Below are positions 14,931 to 22,576 of a DNA stretch of 40,093 nucleotides, one piece after another. How positions within the stretch are numbered: the first letter of the stretch is position 1; every line of letters begins with the position of its first letter. Location of the stretch: assembly GCA_045595285.1 (NCBI GenBank), contig JAZOAC010000147.1, positions 1 through 40,093 on the forward strand, in the 5' to 3' direction. The stretch is from UBA1731 sp045595285 (GTDB lineage: Bacteria > Verrucomicrobiota > Kiritimatiellia > RFP12 > UBA1067). The notes below the pieces were generated by a model, which was given only the letters and a program-made list of their open reading frames with translations, ran no database searches and had not been told where the DNA came from. The position numbers and the translations under genes were made by a program.

Positions 14931-17309
14931 ATGAGCTTTGTTCGTGGAATTGCTGCCGCAGTCGCCGTTCTCTCCGCATCTGCGGTCGAGGTGGATGCCG
15001 CTGATGTGCGGCTTGCGCCGATGGGTCGCATCATCGTAAAGGATGCCGATGTCACGATGTCGCCGACGGTGTACTATCCTGGCTGGACGGCGAGGGGCCC
15101 GAGGGGTGGGTATCGTCCGGAGAAGGACGGGTCGCGGCATTGGCGTATCGGCGGCAAGGCATATGCGCAAGGAAACGGGGTGACCAACTTCATCGGATGC
15201 ACAAAGGCGACGCTTGCCGCGGACGGAGCGCTTGACGTGAAGGTGAAGATGTCCGTTGCCGCCACGAATGTGCCGCTGCTGGGAGCCAGCCTGTCGGCCA
15301 CTCTCCCGTGCGGCAGATATGCCGGCGGTGGTTTTTCCGTGGATGGAGGGATTCGCCGCGAACTGGCGAAGGTCTACGTCAGGGAAAACGGGTTCACGGT
15401 GTTCCGCGGCAAGGCGAGGAAGATGTCTTTCGTCGATCGCGGGGGAAAGGACGCATTGACCTTCGAATTCCCGGAAGAGATGGATTGCCATATCCAGGAC
15501 AACCGGGAATGGGGTGGCCGCGAGGGAAGTTTTTCGGTACGCATCTTCTTCCCTGGGCTTTCCCGGAAGGCTGACGTGAAGCGCGGTGATTCGTTTGCGC
15601 TTTCGTTGCGGTTGCGCCTGCCGAAGGCGATAGAGTTCTCGTCCGGGGAGCATATCATCCGCGAGGGGAAGGAATGGGTGCGGCTCGAGGCGAAGAACCA
15701 TGTCGTCCCAGGCTCCGCGCTGGATTTTTCACGGATGGGGTTCCATGACGCTCCGGCGGGGAAGCACGGATGGCTTGTCGTCAGGGATGGACACTTTGAG
15801 TTCGAAAAACTGCCCGGAGTACGTCAGCGCTTCTACGGCGTCAACTTCGTGGGAGAGGCGAACTATCCTCCTGCGAAGGATGCCGACAGGTATGTCGCCA
15901 ATCTCGCCCGCATCGGCTACAACGCCGTGCGATTCCATCATCACGACCAAGGACTTTCCGGCGGAAGGGACGGGGACTTGGACCCGAGGATGATGGAGCG
16001 TTTCGACGCCATGGTGGCAGCATGCATCAAGTATGGCATATACATGACCACCGACCTGTACGTGTCGCGCAGGGTGAAGTACCGCGATATGGGGATCGAC
16101 AAGCCGGGAACGGCGGACATGCGCGAGTTCAAGACCCTTGTCGAAACGCATGAAGGGGCGTACCAAAACTTCCTGCGGTATTCAAAGGCGTTCCTTGAAC
16201 ACGTAAATCCACACACCGGCAGACGCTATGCGGACGAGCCGGCAATGCCGCTCTATTCGCTTGTGAACGAGGGGGACAGCCGTGAACAGCTTACCGTCGA
16301 GAATGAACGCAGCTTTGCGCGACGCGTGACGAAGTGGCTCCGCGAGGAGGTGAAGACGCGCATACTTCTCACCAACATGAACAACTACGCATATCCGGAG
16401 GAGTACGACGACGTCCGCGCGAACGAATACGATTACATCGACGGCCATTTCTACTGCGACCATCCGCATTTTCTTGAGACGAAATGGCGTTTGCCGAGCA
16501 AATTGTCGAACGTCAATCCGATAACCCGTGACCGCCACGGCATATACAAGCCGCTGTTCTACCGCAGGAGGATCGCAAAGGCCATGCCGTTCGTGATTAC
16601 GGAATACAACTATTCGGGTCCCGGCAGATACCGTGGGCTTGGCGGAATCGAGACTGGTGCGGTCGCGGCGCAGGAGGGATTGGACGGTCTCTGGCGTTTC
16701 GCCTGGAGCCACGGAATCAAGGGTGTGTACGGGCCTAAGGCCATGACATATTTTGACATGAGCGGCGATCCTCTCTCTCTTGCCGGCGAACGCGCCTCGC
16801 TCTGCCTTTTTCTTCGGGAGGATCTCAAAACCGGCGACAGATCAGCTATCGTGACCGACCGCAAAACCGGCGGTCTGCGCATCGTGACGGACCGTACGTG
16901 CGGCGGTTTTGAGGAGAGTGGAATCGTCGACGCGGGCGTCCTCAGGGCCAAGCTCGACGGATATGCGACGGTCTGGGCAAGTACATTGGACGGGAAACCG
17001 TTCCCGGAATCGCGTCGCATGCTGTTCTGCCATCTTACGGACGTCCAGAACACCGAAATTGCCTACGCAGACAGTTCATGCAAGGAGTTGCTCCGCTGGG
17101 GGCGTCTGCCGCACCTCATGCGCAAGGGCAGGGCTGAGGTTCTGCTTTCCCTCGGCGTGGGGAACTGGAAGGTTTACGCCTTGGACTGCAGTGGCGCCCG
17201 ACGAGGAGAGATTCCGAGTCGTTTCGCGGGCGGAATGCTTGGATTCGTTGCTGACGTTTCGCGCGATGCGTCCAACGCCACCATGCTGTATGAGATAGCC
17301 GCGGAATGA
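14931..17309 (+). CDS. Secreted glycoside hydrolase, GH-A clan (GH5-like TIM barrel)
   Basis: This 792-residue enzyme should cleave glycosidic bonds with retention. It has an N-terminal signal peptide (MSFVRGIAAAVAVLSASAVE, cleavage near VDA-AD). A beta-rich domain follows to about residue 280, then a TIM barrel from about 300 (FYGVNFVGEANYPP) to about 625. The acid/base is E447 in YSLVNEGD and the nucleophile is E558 in FVITEYNY, the strand-4 and strand-7 glutamates of clan GH-A. A short beta domain closes the protein. The start at 14931 is chosen because AAGGAG (14918-14923) stands 7 nt before it and the signal peptide begins there. An ATG at 14910 overlaps the previous stop (TGATG) and would add seven residues. 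Subfamily and substrate are undetermined. Confidence 0.85.
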   Translation: MSFVRGIAAAVAVLSASAVEVDAADVRLAPMGRIIVKDADVTMSPTVYYPGWTARGPRGGYRPEKDGSRHWRIGGKAYAQGNGVTNFIGCTKATLAADGALDVKVKMSVAATNVPLLGASLSATLPCGRYAGGGFSVDGGIRRELAKVYVRENGFTVFRGKARKMSFVDRGGKDALTFEFPEEMDCHIQDNREWGGREGSFSVRIFFPGLSRKADVKRGDSFALSLRLRLPKAIEFSSGEHIIREGKEWVRLEAKNHVVPGSALDFSRMGFHDAPAGKHGWLVVRDGHFEFEKLPGVRQRFYGVNFVGEANYPPAKDADRYVANLARIGYNAVRFHHHDQGLSGGRDGDLDPRMMERFDAMVAACIKYGIYMTTDLYVSRRVKYRDMGIDKPGTADMREFKTLVETHEGAYQNFLRYSKAFLEHVNPHTGRRYADEPAMPLYSLVNEGDSREQLTVENERSFARRVTKWLREEVKTRILLTNMNNYAYPEEYDDVRANEYDYIDGHFYCDHPHFLETKWRLPSKLSNVNPITRDRHGIYKPLFYRRRIAKAMPFVITEYNYSGPGRYRGLGGIETGAVAAQEGLDGLWRFAWSHGIKGVYGPKAMTYFDMSGDPLSLAGERASLCLFLREDLKTGDRSAIVTDRKTGGLRIVTDRTCGGFEESGIVDAGVLRAKLDGYATVWASTLDGKPFPESRRMLFCHLTDVQNTEIAYADSSCKELLRWGRLPHLMRKGRAEVLLSLGVGNWKVYALDCSGARRGEIPSRFAGGMLGFVADVSRDASNATMLYEIAAE

Positions 17310-17408
17310 AAGATTGCCGGAAGCACCGTCTGCGGCCTCTTTTGAGCGGTGCCAAGGCCGCGAACGGGGAGCTGATCCTACAAATGTGATGTGCGGTTTG
17401 GTGCGGTG

Positions 17409-17437
17409 TTGATTCGCTTCTTGATAAAGTGTATAAT
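17409..17437 (+). promoter_or_regulatory. Promoter of exbBD
   Basis: TTGATT (17409-17414), a 17-bp spacer, TATAAT (17432-17437). The leader is about 30 nt and carries no clear Shine-Dalgarno sequence before ATG 17474. This is the only promoter in the window with both boxes good. Confidence 0.7.
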
Positions 17438-17473
17438 TGGCGGCAGTTCGTAAATTAAAAACAACCTCTCACT

Positions 17474-17959
17474 ATGAATGCAGTAACTTTTCGTCAAGCA
17501 TGGGAATATGGCGGCTTCCTGATGTGGGTGCTCGCCGCTTTGTCTGTCGTCGCTTTTGCGGTGTGCGTGTATGTGTCGTTTGCCCATCGGCGAGGTGCGC
17601 TTCCTGGGTTGCTTGAGGACATCCGCAGGGCGAAAGATCCTGAGGCGGCTGGCGGTCGAGTTGCGGATGCCATGTACGCTTCGGTGGAGTGGCTTGCGGA
17701 TATCGCCGCCATTGCGCCGCTTGTCGGTCTCCTGGGTACGGTTCTCGGCATGTTTTCCGCGTTTGGCGGAATCGCATCCGATGTTGCGGCGAATGCAAAG
17801 CCTGTGGTGCTGGCCCAGGGTGTTTCGCAGGCGATCGTAACCACAATATTTGGACTGACGGTGGCCATTCCGTCTCTTGCGGCATATGCATTTTTCCGTC
17901 GCCGCGCCGCAAAGCGAATCGCGGAGCTTGAGGAGATTGCAGATGAAGTTCTCAGGTAG
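17474..17959 (+). CDS. exbB: MotA/TolQ/ExbB proton channel family protein
   Basis: This is a 161-residue inner-membrane protein with a first TM near residues 14-36, a cytoplasmic loop, and two TMs (about 75-97 and 116-140) in the conserved block IAPLVGLLGTVLGMFSAF and SQAIVTTIFGLTVAIPSLAAY. ExbB/TolQ pentamers with an ExbD/TolR dimer convert proton-motive force into movement for TonB- or Tol-linked work at the outer membrane. It is shorter than typical ExbB (about 240) because the N-terminal periplasmic part is missing, as in many minimal ExbBs. It overlaps exbD by 17 bp. No tonB or tolA is present nearby, so the partner cannot be told. Confidence 0.88.
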   Translation: MNAVTFRQAWEYGGFLMWVLAALSVVAFAVCVYVSFAHRRGALPGLLEDIRRAKDPEAAGGRVADAMYASVEWLADIAAIAPLVGLLGTVLGMFSAFGGIASDVAANAKPVVLAQGVSQAIVTTIFGLTVAIPSLAAYAFFRRRAAKRIAELEEIADEVLR

Positions 17960-18368
17960 GAAACCCCGCGCCAAGGCTCCGGCGCTGGCGTTGACGTCGA
18001 TGTTGGACGTCATATTTCTTCTGCTTTGCTTCTTTGTGACAGCGAGCGTGTTTTCTCAATGGGAGAGCGAGGTGACGATATCACTCCCGTCTGCGTCATC
18101 ATCTGAGGCTCTCGGAAGATTGCCGGGCGAGGTGATTCTCAATGTTTCAAAGGATGGTTCCATAACGGTGAATGCAAGAAGGCTTGCACTTGCCGACCTT
18201 GAGGACCGTTTGAGGAAAGTCGCCGAATTCTATCCTGGTCAGCCAGTGGTGATCCGTGCCGACAGGGAAACTGCATATTCGTCGCTCATGTCGGTGATCG
18301 ACACGTGCCGGAATGCAGGCGTATGGAACTTCTCCCTGGCGACGGCCCAGGAGGCGAAAGTGGACTGA
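17943..18368 (+). CDS. exbD: ExbD/TolR biopolymer transport protein
   Basis: This 141-residue protein has a short basic cytoplasmic N-terminus and one TM (about residues 20-40). The TM begins with the essential proton-carrying aspartate D22 in TSMLDVIFLLLCFF. A periplasmic domain follows with the family features EVILNVSKDGSITVN and QPVVIRADRETAYSSLMSVID. It is the partner of the ExbB channel encoded by the overlapping gene upstream. The start at ATG 17943 is preceded by GGAG and gives the normal ExbD N-terminus. The longer frame from 17877 duplicates exbB sequence out of frame. Confidence 0.88.
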   Translation: MKFSGRKPRAKAPALALTSMLDVIFLLLCFFVTASVFSQWESEVTISLPSASSSEALGRLPGEVILNVSKDGSITVNARRLALADLEDRLRKVAEFYPGQPVVIRADRETAYSSLMSVIDTCRNAGVWNFSLATAQEAKVD

Positions 18369-18451
18369 TCGCAGATTGATATCCGAGAAGGTCCGTTTTT
18401 AAATCGCCGTCAATGCTTTTGGCCTTTGTGGATGACCTCATCAATGCAATT

Positions 18452-18460
18452 TGATATAAT
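18452..18460 (+). promoter_or_regulatory. Extended -10 promoter of the oxidoreductase operon
   Basis: TG-A-TATAAT (18452-18460), with a weak -35 (ATGACC, 18432-18437, 17-bp spacer). AGGAAAGGA follows in the leader ahead of ATG 18496. Confidence 0.6.
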
Positions 18461-18495
18461 CCGAAACATTTAAACAGGAAAGGAATCATTAATTC

Positions 18496-19818
18496 ATGAT
18501 CAACAGAAGAGATTTTCTCGGGCGTGTCGGAGCGTTCGGTGCTTTCTCCATCGTTCCCGCGAGCGTCCTGCATGGTGCCACCGCGCCGTCGAACCAGCTT
18601 ACGCGTGCATTGATCGGGTTCGGTTCGATCGCGCATTCGGGGAACCATCTCGCAAACAAGGCATCCCGCCTCATCGGCCTTTGCGATCCGTATGTCTCCC
18701 GCGTACGGGCCGGTCTTGCCCATGCCGAAAAGAATGGCTTCGGCAAGATCAAGGCTTACGGCAACTTCATGGAGCTGCTCGCCGACAAGGATGTCGACAT
18801 CGTCCACATCTGCACGCCTCCGCACTGGCATGGCTGCATGAGCGTCATGGCCGCCAAGGCCGACAAGGACATCTGGTGCGAAAAGCCGATGACGCGCACG
18901 GTCGGCGAAGGCAAGCGCGTGATGGAGGTCGTGAAGGAGCGCAAGCGCATGTTCCGCCTCAACACGTGGTTCCGTTTCCAGGGCAAGTTCTACGGGTTCG
19001 GCACCACGGTCGAGCCGATCCGTCAGGTCGTCGAGAACGGCCTCCTCGGAAAGGGTCCGTTAAAGTGTACGTTCGGCGCAGGCCAGGGCTTCTCCTGGAA
19101 GTTCGGCTGGTCCGGTCGCGTGAATTCGTCGGTCGAGCCTGTGCCGAAAGGGTTCGACTGGGATATGTGGCTCGGTCCGGCGCCGTGGAAGCCGTACACC
19201 GCACACCGTGCGGGCACATCGTTCCGCGGATACTGGGACTACGATTCCGGCGGTCTCGGCGACATGGCCCAGCACTATCTCGATCCGCTCCAGTACCTGC
19301 TGTGCAAGGATGAGACGAGCCCTGTCAAGGTCGACTACGTCGGACCGAAGCAGCATCCGGAGGCGGTGGGCCGCTTCGACCGCATCACGCTCACGTACGA
19401 CGACGGAACTGAGGTCGTACTCGACGGCGACGAATCCCTCAAGGATGAGCCGCTTCTCCGGGGTTCCAACGGGCTTTGCGTCTACAAGAAGGGCGAGGGA
19501 AGCACAACGCTCCGCATCAAGGACGCCAACGGCTGGTGGCCCGACGAGAAGGTCGTGAAGACGCTTGCCGAACTTCCGAAGCCGGCGCCGCAGCAGACCG
19601 ATTTCATCGACAGCTGCAAGACGCGAAAGACATTTGCGCTCAACGAGTCCAACGGCTTCCGCTCATGCACGATGTTCAATCTGGGAATCGCAGCCGAGCG
19701 TCTCGGCCGCGGTTTCGAGTTCGACCCCGTCACGCTGCATGCGGTGGACGATCCGGCTGCCGACAGGTTCCTCTACCAGTCCATGCGCGAGCCCTGGAAA
19801 ACCGAAATGTGGGGCTGA
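18496..19818 (+). CDS. Tat-exported Gfo/Idh/MocA family oxidoreductase
   Basis: This 440-residue NAD(P)-dependent sugar oxidoreductase has an N-terminus NRRDFLGRVGAFGAF that is a twin-arginine signal, so it is exported folded with its cofactor. The Rossmann part starts LIGFGSIAHSG (about residues 38-50). The family signature HICTPPHWH is followed by the catalytic-lysine motif E129-K130-P131 (WCEKPM). The C-terminal alpha/beta domain includes YWDYDSGGLGDMAQHYLDPL, the usual substrate-binding helix. Exported members oxidise sugars or glycosides, often at C3. The gene is followed 35 bp later by a DUF1080 3-keto-glycoside hydrolase, which fits an oxidise-then-cleave pathway in the periplasm. The substrate is unknown. 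Confidence 0.9.
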   Translation: MINRRDFLGRVGAFGAFSIVPASVLHGATAPSNQLTRALIGFGSIAHSGNHLANKASRLIGLCDPYVSRVRAGLAHAEKNGFGKIKAYGNFMELLADKDVDIVHICTPPHWHGCMSVMAAKADKDIWCEKPMTRTVGEGKRVMEVVKERKRMFRLNTWFRFQGKFYGFGTTVEPIRQVVENGLLGKGPLKCTFGAGQGFSWKFGWSGRVNSSVEPVPKGFDWDMWLGPAPWKPYTAHRAGTSFRGYWDYDSGGLGDMAQHYLDPLQYLLCKDETSPVKVDYVGPKQHPEAVGRFDRITLTYDDGTEVVLDGDESLKDEPLLRGSNGLCVYKKGEGSTTLRIKDANGWWPDEKVVKTLAELPKPAPQQTDFIDSCKTRKTFALNESNGFRSCTMFNLGIAAERLGRGFEFDPVTLHAVDDPAADRFLYQSMREPWKTEMWG

Positions 19819-19853
19819 CAGGGCGGTTTGCACAACATACAGGAGATTAGGAA

Positions 19854-21398
19854 ATGAAGAAACTCGTTTTTTCCGCAATGATCGGAGCGATGGCATTCGC
19901 CGCCGTCGCGGCCGGAAAGACCTCAAAGGATCCCAATGCGTTCGCCAGCTACGGGGCCGGAATGGCTTCCGACAAGCAGTATCCAATGGCTGTCGAATGG
20001 CACAATACGAATCGTGTCGCCCTCGACGCGAAAGCCTCGGATGATGCTGTCGCCGCGTTCGCGGAGGATGCCGATGCCGCAAAGGCGCTTCTCGCAAAGG
20101 TGAAGGGTGCATATGCCACCGATCCCATGGTCGCCGTCCAGGTGGCCGCCGTCAGCCAGTACGTGATGACGGCTGAACCGTCCTGGTGGGAGTTCTGGAC
20201 CTGGTTCAGCGATTCCCCGCGGGAGGTCTGGACCAAGGCGCTTCTCGACACCGCGGCGGCGGCAGATGACGCCTATGTCGCCGAGTTCTGCATTGACCAG
20301 CTTCGTTGGTGCGCATATCCCGAACAGGCGGCAGATGTCTGCGCCATCGGCAGGAAGGCCAAGTGCAAGGCGCTTAAGCAGATGGTCCGCATGGCTGTCT
20401 CGGAAATCAACCCTGAGTTCGCCGCCGAGAACTGCGCCAAGTGCTGCAAGGGCGGCTGCCCGTACGGCAGCTGGGCGCTGACGCTTCCCTTTGACCGCAT
20501 GAATGCCGGCCACCTCATCCTCTCCAAGGGAGCAGACGGCAAGCCCGCCGCCAGGCTTCTCTGGCGCTGGGGCAGCCCGAAAGATCTTCCTGCGGCTGAT
20601 GTGCAGGTCGAGAAGAATGGCTTCACCCTTACGTTCGGAAACATGAAGCCGAAAGACCTTCCCCAGGACAAGGGCGCATGGCGTCGTGACCGGGTCATCG
20701 CCAAGATCACCGGCGACTGGGCGGTGTGCACGTACCAGAAGGTTGACGGCAACGGAAAGCCTGTCGGCGAGATTCAGGTGTTCTCGGCCAGGCGCAATCC
20801 CAAGATCGGCCCCGCTCCCGACATCACGAAGGCGGTGCGCGGCGAGTCGGTCAATCTGCTTGCGGGCACGATGGCCGATTTCGAGCTGATGGAGGCCGAC
20901 AGGGAGAACGGCTGGTCTCTCAAGGACGGTGTTCTCTCCAACCGCATACTGCGCGACGCGAACGGCAAATCGCTTCACAGGAACGGCAATCTCCGCACCA
21001 AGCGCGCCGACTTCTTCGACTTCAACCTCAAGTACGACGTGCGGGTCCTGCCGGGATGCAACTCCGGTGTCTATCTGCGCGGCATCTACGAGATACAGGT
21101 GATGGACAGCTACGGCAAGCCTGTCGACTGCCACAACATGGCCGCATACTATGGTCGCGTAACACCCAAGGTCGCCGCCGAAAAGAAGGCCGGTGAATGG
21201 CAGACGGTTGACGTGACGCTCTACAGGCGCCACCTCACGGTCGTGCTCAACGGAACCAAGATCATAGATAACGTTCCGGTGGTCGGCATCACCGGTGGCG
21301 CCATGACGGCTGACGAATTCGTGAATGGTCCGATCTACATCCAGGGCGACCATTCTGACGCCGACTTCCGCAACATGGTGCTTACGCCGCTGAATTGA
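19854..21398 (+). CDS. Secreted protein with C-terminal 3-keto-disaccharide hydrolase (DUF1080) domain
   Basis: This 514-residue protein has a signal peptide (MKKLVFSAMIGAMAFAAVAA). An alpha-helical HEAT-like stretch (about residues 45-180) follows, with a Cys cluster CAKCCKGGC, then a linker beta region. The C-terminal DUF1080 jelly-roll (about residues 340-514) has GWSLKDGVLSNR, FNLKYDVRVLPGCNSGVYLR, YEIQVMDSYGKP and YIQGDHSDADFRN. The DUF1080 family cleaves 3-keto-glycosides made by Gfo/Idh/MocA oxidoreductases, and one is encoded immediately upstream. The ribosome site AGGAG precedes ATG 19854. The N-terminal half has no clear assignment. The stop overlaps the TTG start of ahbC. Confidence 0.85.
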   Translation: MKKLVFSAMIGAMAFAAVAAGKTSKDPNAFASYGAGMASDKQYPMAVEWHNTNRVALDAKASDDAVAAFAEDADAAKALLAKVKGAYATDPMVAVQVAAVSQYVMTAEPSWWEFWTWFSDSPREVWTKALLDTAAAADDAYVAEFCIDQLRWCAYPEQAADVCAIGRKAKCKALKQMVRMAVSEINPEFAAENCAKCCKGGCPYGSWALTLPFDRMNAGHLILSKGADGKPAARLLWRWGSPKDLPAADVQVEKNGFTLTFGNMKPKDLPQDKGAWRRDRVIAKITGDWAVCTYQKVDGNGKPVGEIQVFSARRNPKIGPAPDITKAVRGESVNLLAGTMADFELMEADRENGWSLKDGVLSNRILRDANGKSLHRNGNLRTKRADFFDFNLKYDVRVLPGCNSGVYLRGIYEIQVMDSYGKPVDCHNMAAYYGRVTPKVAAEKKAGEWQTVDVTLYRRHLTVVLNGTKIIDNVPVVGITGGAMTADEFVNGPIYIQGDHSDADFRNMVLTPLN

Positions 21399-22510
21399 CA
21401 AGCGTAAGCAAATTCCTCTTCGGCCGCGAAGAGCCGAACGACCGGTTGCGCTATGCGGAGCGCGTCCACGGGAAACCTGTGGTGGTGTGGAACGTGACTC
21501 CCGCGTGCAATCTCGCCTGTGCCCACTGCTATGCATCGGCATCCTCCGGACAGAACCGTAGGGATGCCGTGCTTGACGGAGCGCAGGCGAGATCTGTCAT
21601 CGACGACCTTGCCGCATGGAAGGTGCCGGTGCTGCTGTTCTCCGGAGGCGAGCCTTTCTGCCGCCCTGACATCAGGGAACTTGCCGAGTATTCAAAATCC
21701 AAAGGTCTCAGGGTTACGTTCTCCACCAACGGCACACTCATAGACGACGATACGGCTGACTGGCTTGCGGAGTTGGGGACCGGATATGTAGGGATCTCCA
21801 TTGACGGCACGGAGGAGGTCCATGACGAGTTCCGCCGCCACAAGGGCGCCTACGCCGCAAGTCTCGCCGCGATCCGCCGTCTCGTCTCCCGCAATGTGAA
21901 GGTGGGGCTGCGCGTCACGATGACGAGGTTCAACGTTTCCGCAATTCCGGACATTTTTGCATTGATGCGGGAAGAGAAGGTTCCGCGCATCTGTCTGTAT
22001 CATCTCGTATATGCCGGAAGGGGCGGCGAAATGGCAGCCGATGATCTGTCTGCCGGGGAGCGCAAGGCCGCCCTTGATGTGATTGTGGAAGAGACAGAAC
22101 GCTCTTTTGCCCTTGGGTCGCCGGTAGAGGTCCTGACCGTGGACAATCATTGCGATGGACCTTATCTTTACATGAAGCGTCCATCGGAGCGTGTGATGAA
22201 TCTTCTGCGTCTCAACGGCGGCAATTCCAGCGGGGAGGGGATCGCGTGCATATCATGGGATGGAACAGTCTATCCAGATCAGTTCTGGCGGAACCATCCG
22301 GTAGGGAATGTCAAGGACCGTCCATTCTCTGAAATATGGGGAAGCCCCGAGCCAGGCTCGTTGCTAGACCTGATGCGCAGGAAGAAGGAATTTGTGAAGG
22401 GCCGTTGCCGCGCATGCCGCTGGTTGGATGTCTGCGGAGGCAATTTCCGCGCCCGGGGAGAGGCCGTCACCGGCGACATCTGGGGTGAAGACCCCAGCTG
22501 CTATATTTGA
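21395..22510 (+). CDS. ahbC: AhbC-type radical SAM enzyme (12,18-didecarboxysiroheme deacetylase)
   Basis: This 371-residue radical SAM/SPASM enzyme should remove the two acetate side chains of didecarboxysirohaem to give Fe-coproporphyrin III, in the sirohaem route to haem. Visible features: KPVVVWNVTPACNLACAHCY with the CxxxCxxC cluster motif, LLFSGGEPF, VEVLTVDNHCDGPYLYM, CISWDGTVYPDQFW and the SPASM end CRACRWLDVCGGNFRARGEA. These stretches match AhbC closely as I know it; NirJ is the nearest alternative. The start is TTG at 21395: the N-terminus TSVSKFLFGREEPNDRLRYA matches the family and no ATG or GTG precedes it. TTGA overlaps the DUF1080 stop and no Shine-Dalgarno is seen, so translation is probably coupled. 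Other ahb genes are not in the window. Confidence 0.78.
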   Translation: MTSVSKFLFGREEPNDRLRYAERVHGKPVVVWNVTPACNLACAHCYASASSGQNRRDAVLDGAQARSVIDDLAAWKVPVLLFSGGEPFCRPDIRELAEYSKSKGLRVTFSTNGTLIDDDTADWLAELGTGYVGISIDGTEEVHDEFRRHKGAYAASLAAIRRLVSRNVKVGLRVTMTRFNVSAIPDIFALMREEKVPRICLYHLVYAGRGGEMAADDLSAGERKAALDVIVEETERSFALGSPVEVLTVDNHCDGPYLYMKRPSERVMNLLRLNGGNSSGEGIACISWDGTVYPDQFWRNHPVGNVKDRPFSEIWGSPEPGSLLDLMRRKKEFVKGRCRACRWLDVCGGNFRARGEAVTGDIWGEDPSCYI

Positions 22511-22559
22511 GTCCGGCCCAGTGCATTGATGCGTAGATGAAGCAAGTAATCTGTCGATG

Positions 22560-22568
22560 TGGTATAAT
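22560..22568 (+). promoter_or_regulatory. Extended -10 promoter of glnN, predicted leaderless
   Basis: TG-G-TATAAT (22560-22568) ends only 8 nt before ATG 22577, so transcription should begin at or within 1-2 nt of the start codon. The -35 region (AAGCAA at 17-bp spacing) is poor. Confidence 0.6.
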
Positions 22569-22576
22569 TTGCGGCC

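Noticed and set aside
17329..17362. Inverted repeat GCACCG...CGGTGC after the glycoside hydrolase
   Set aside because: 6-bp arms with an 18-nt loop and no T-run; likely chance.
19923..21542. 539-codon minus-strand frame opposite the DUF1080 gene
   Set aside because: Antisense shadow of a codon-biased gene; no recognisable motifs, ribosome site or promoter, while the plus strand has clear domains.
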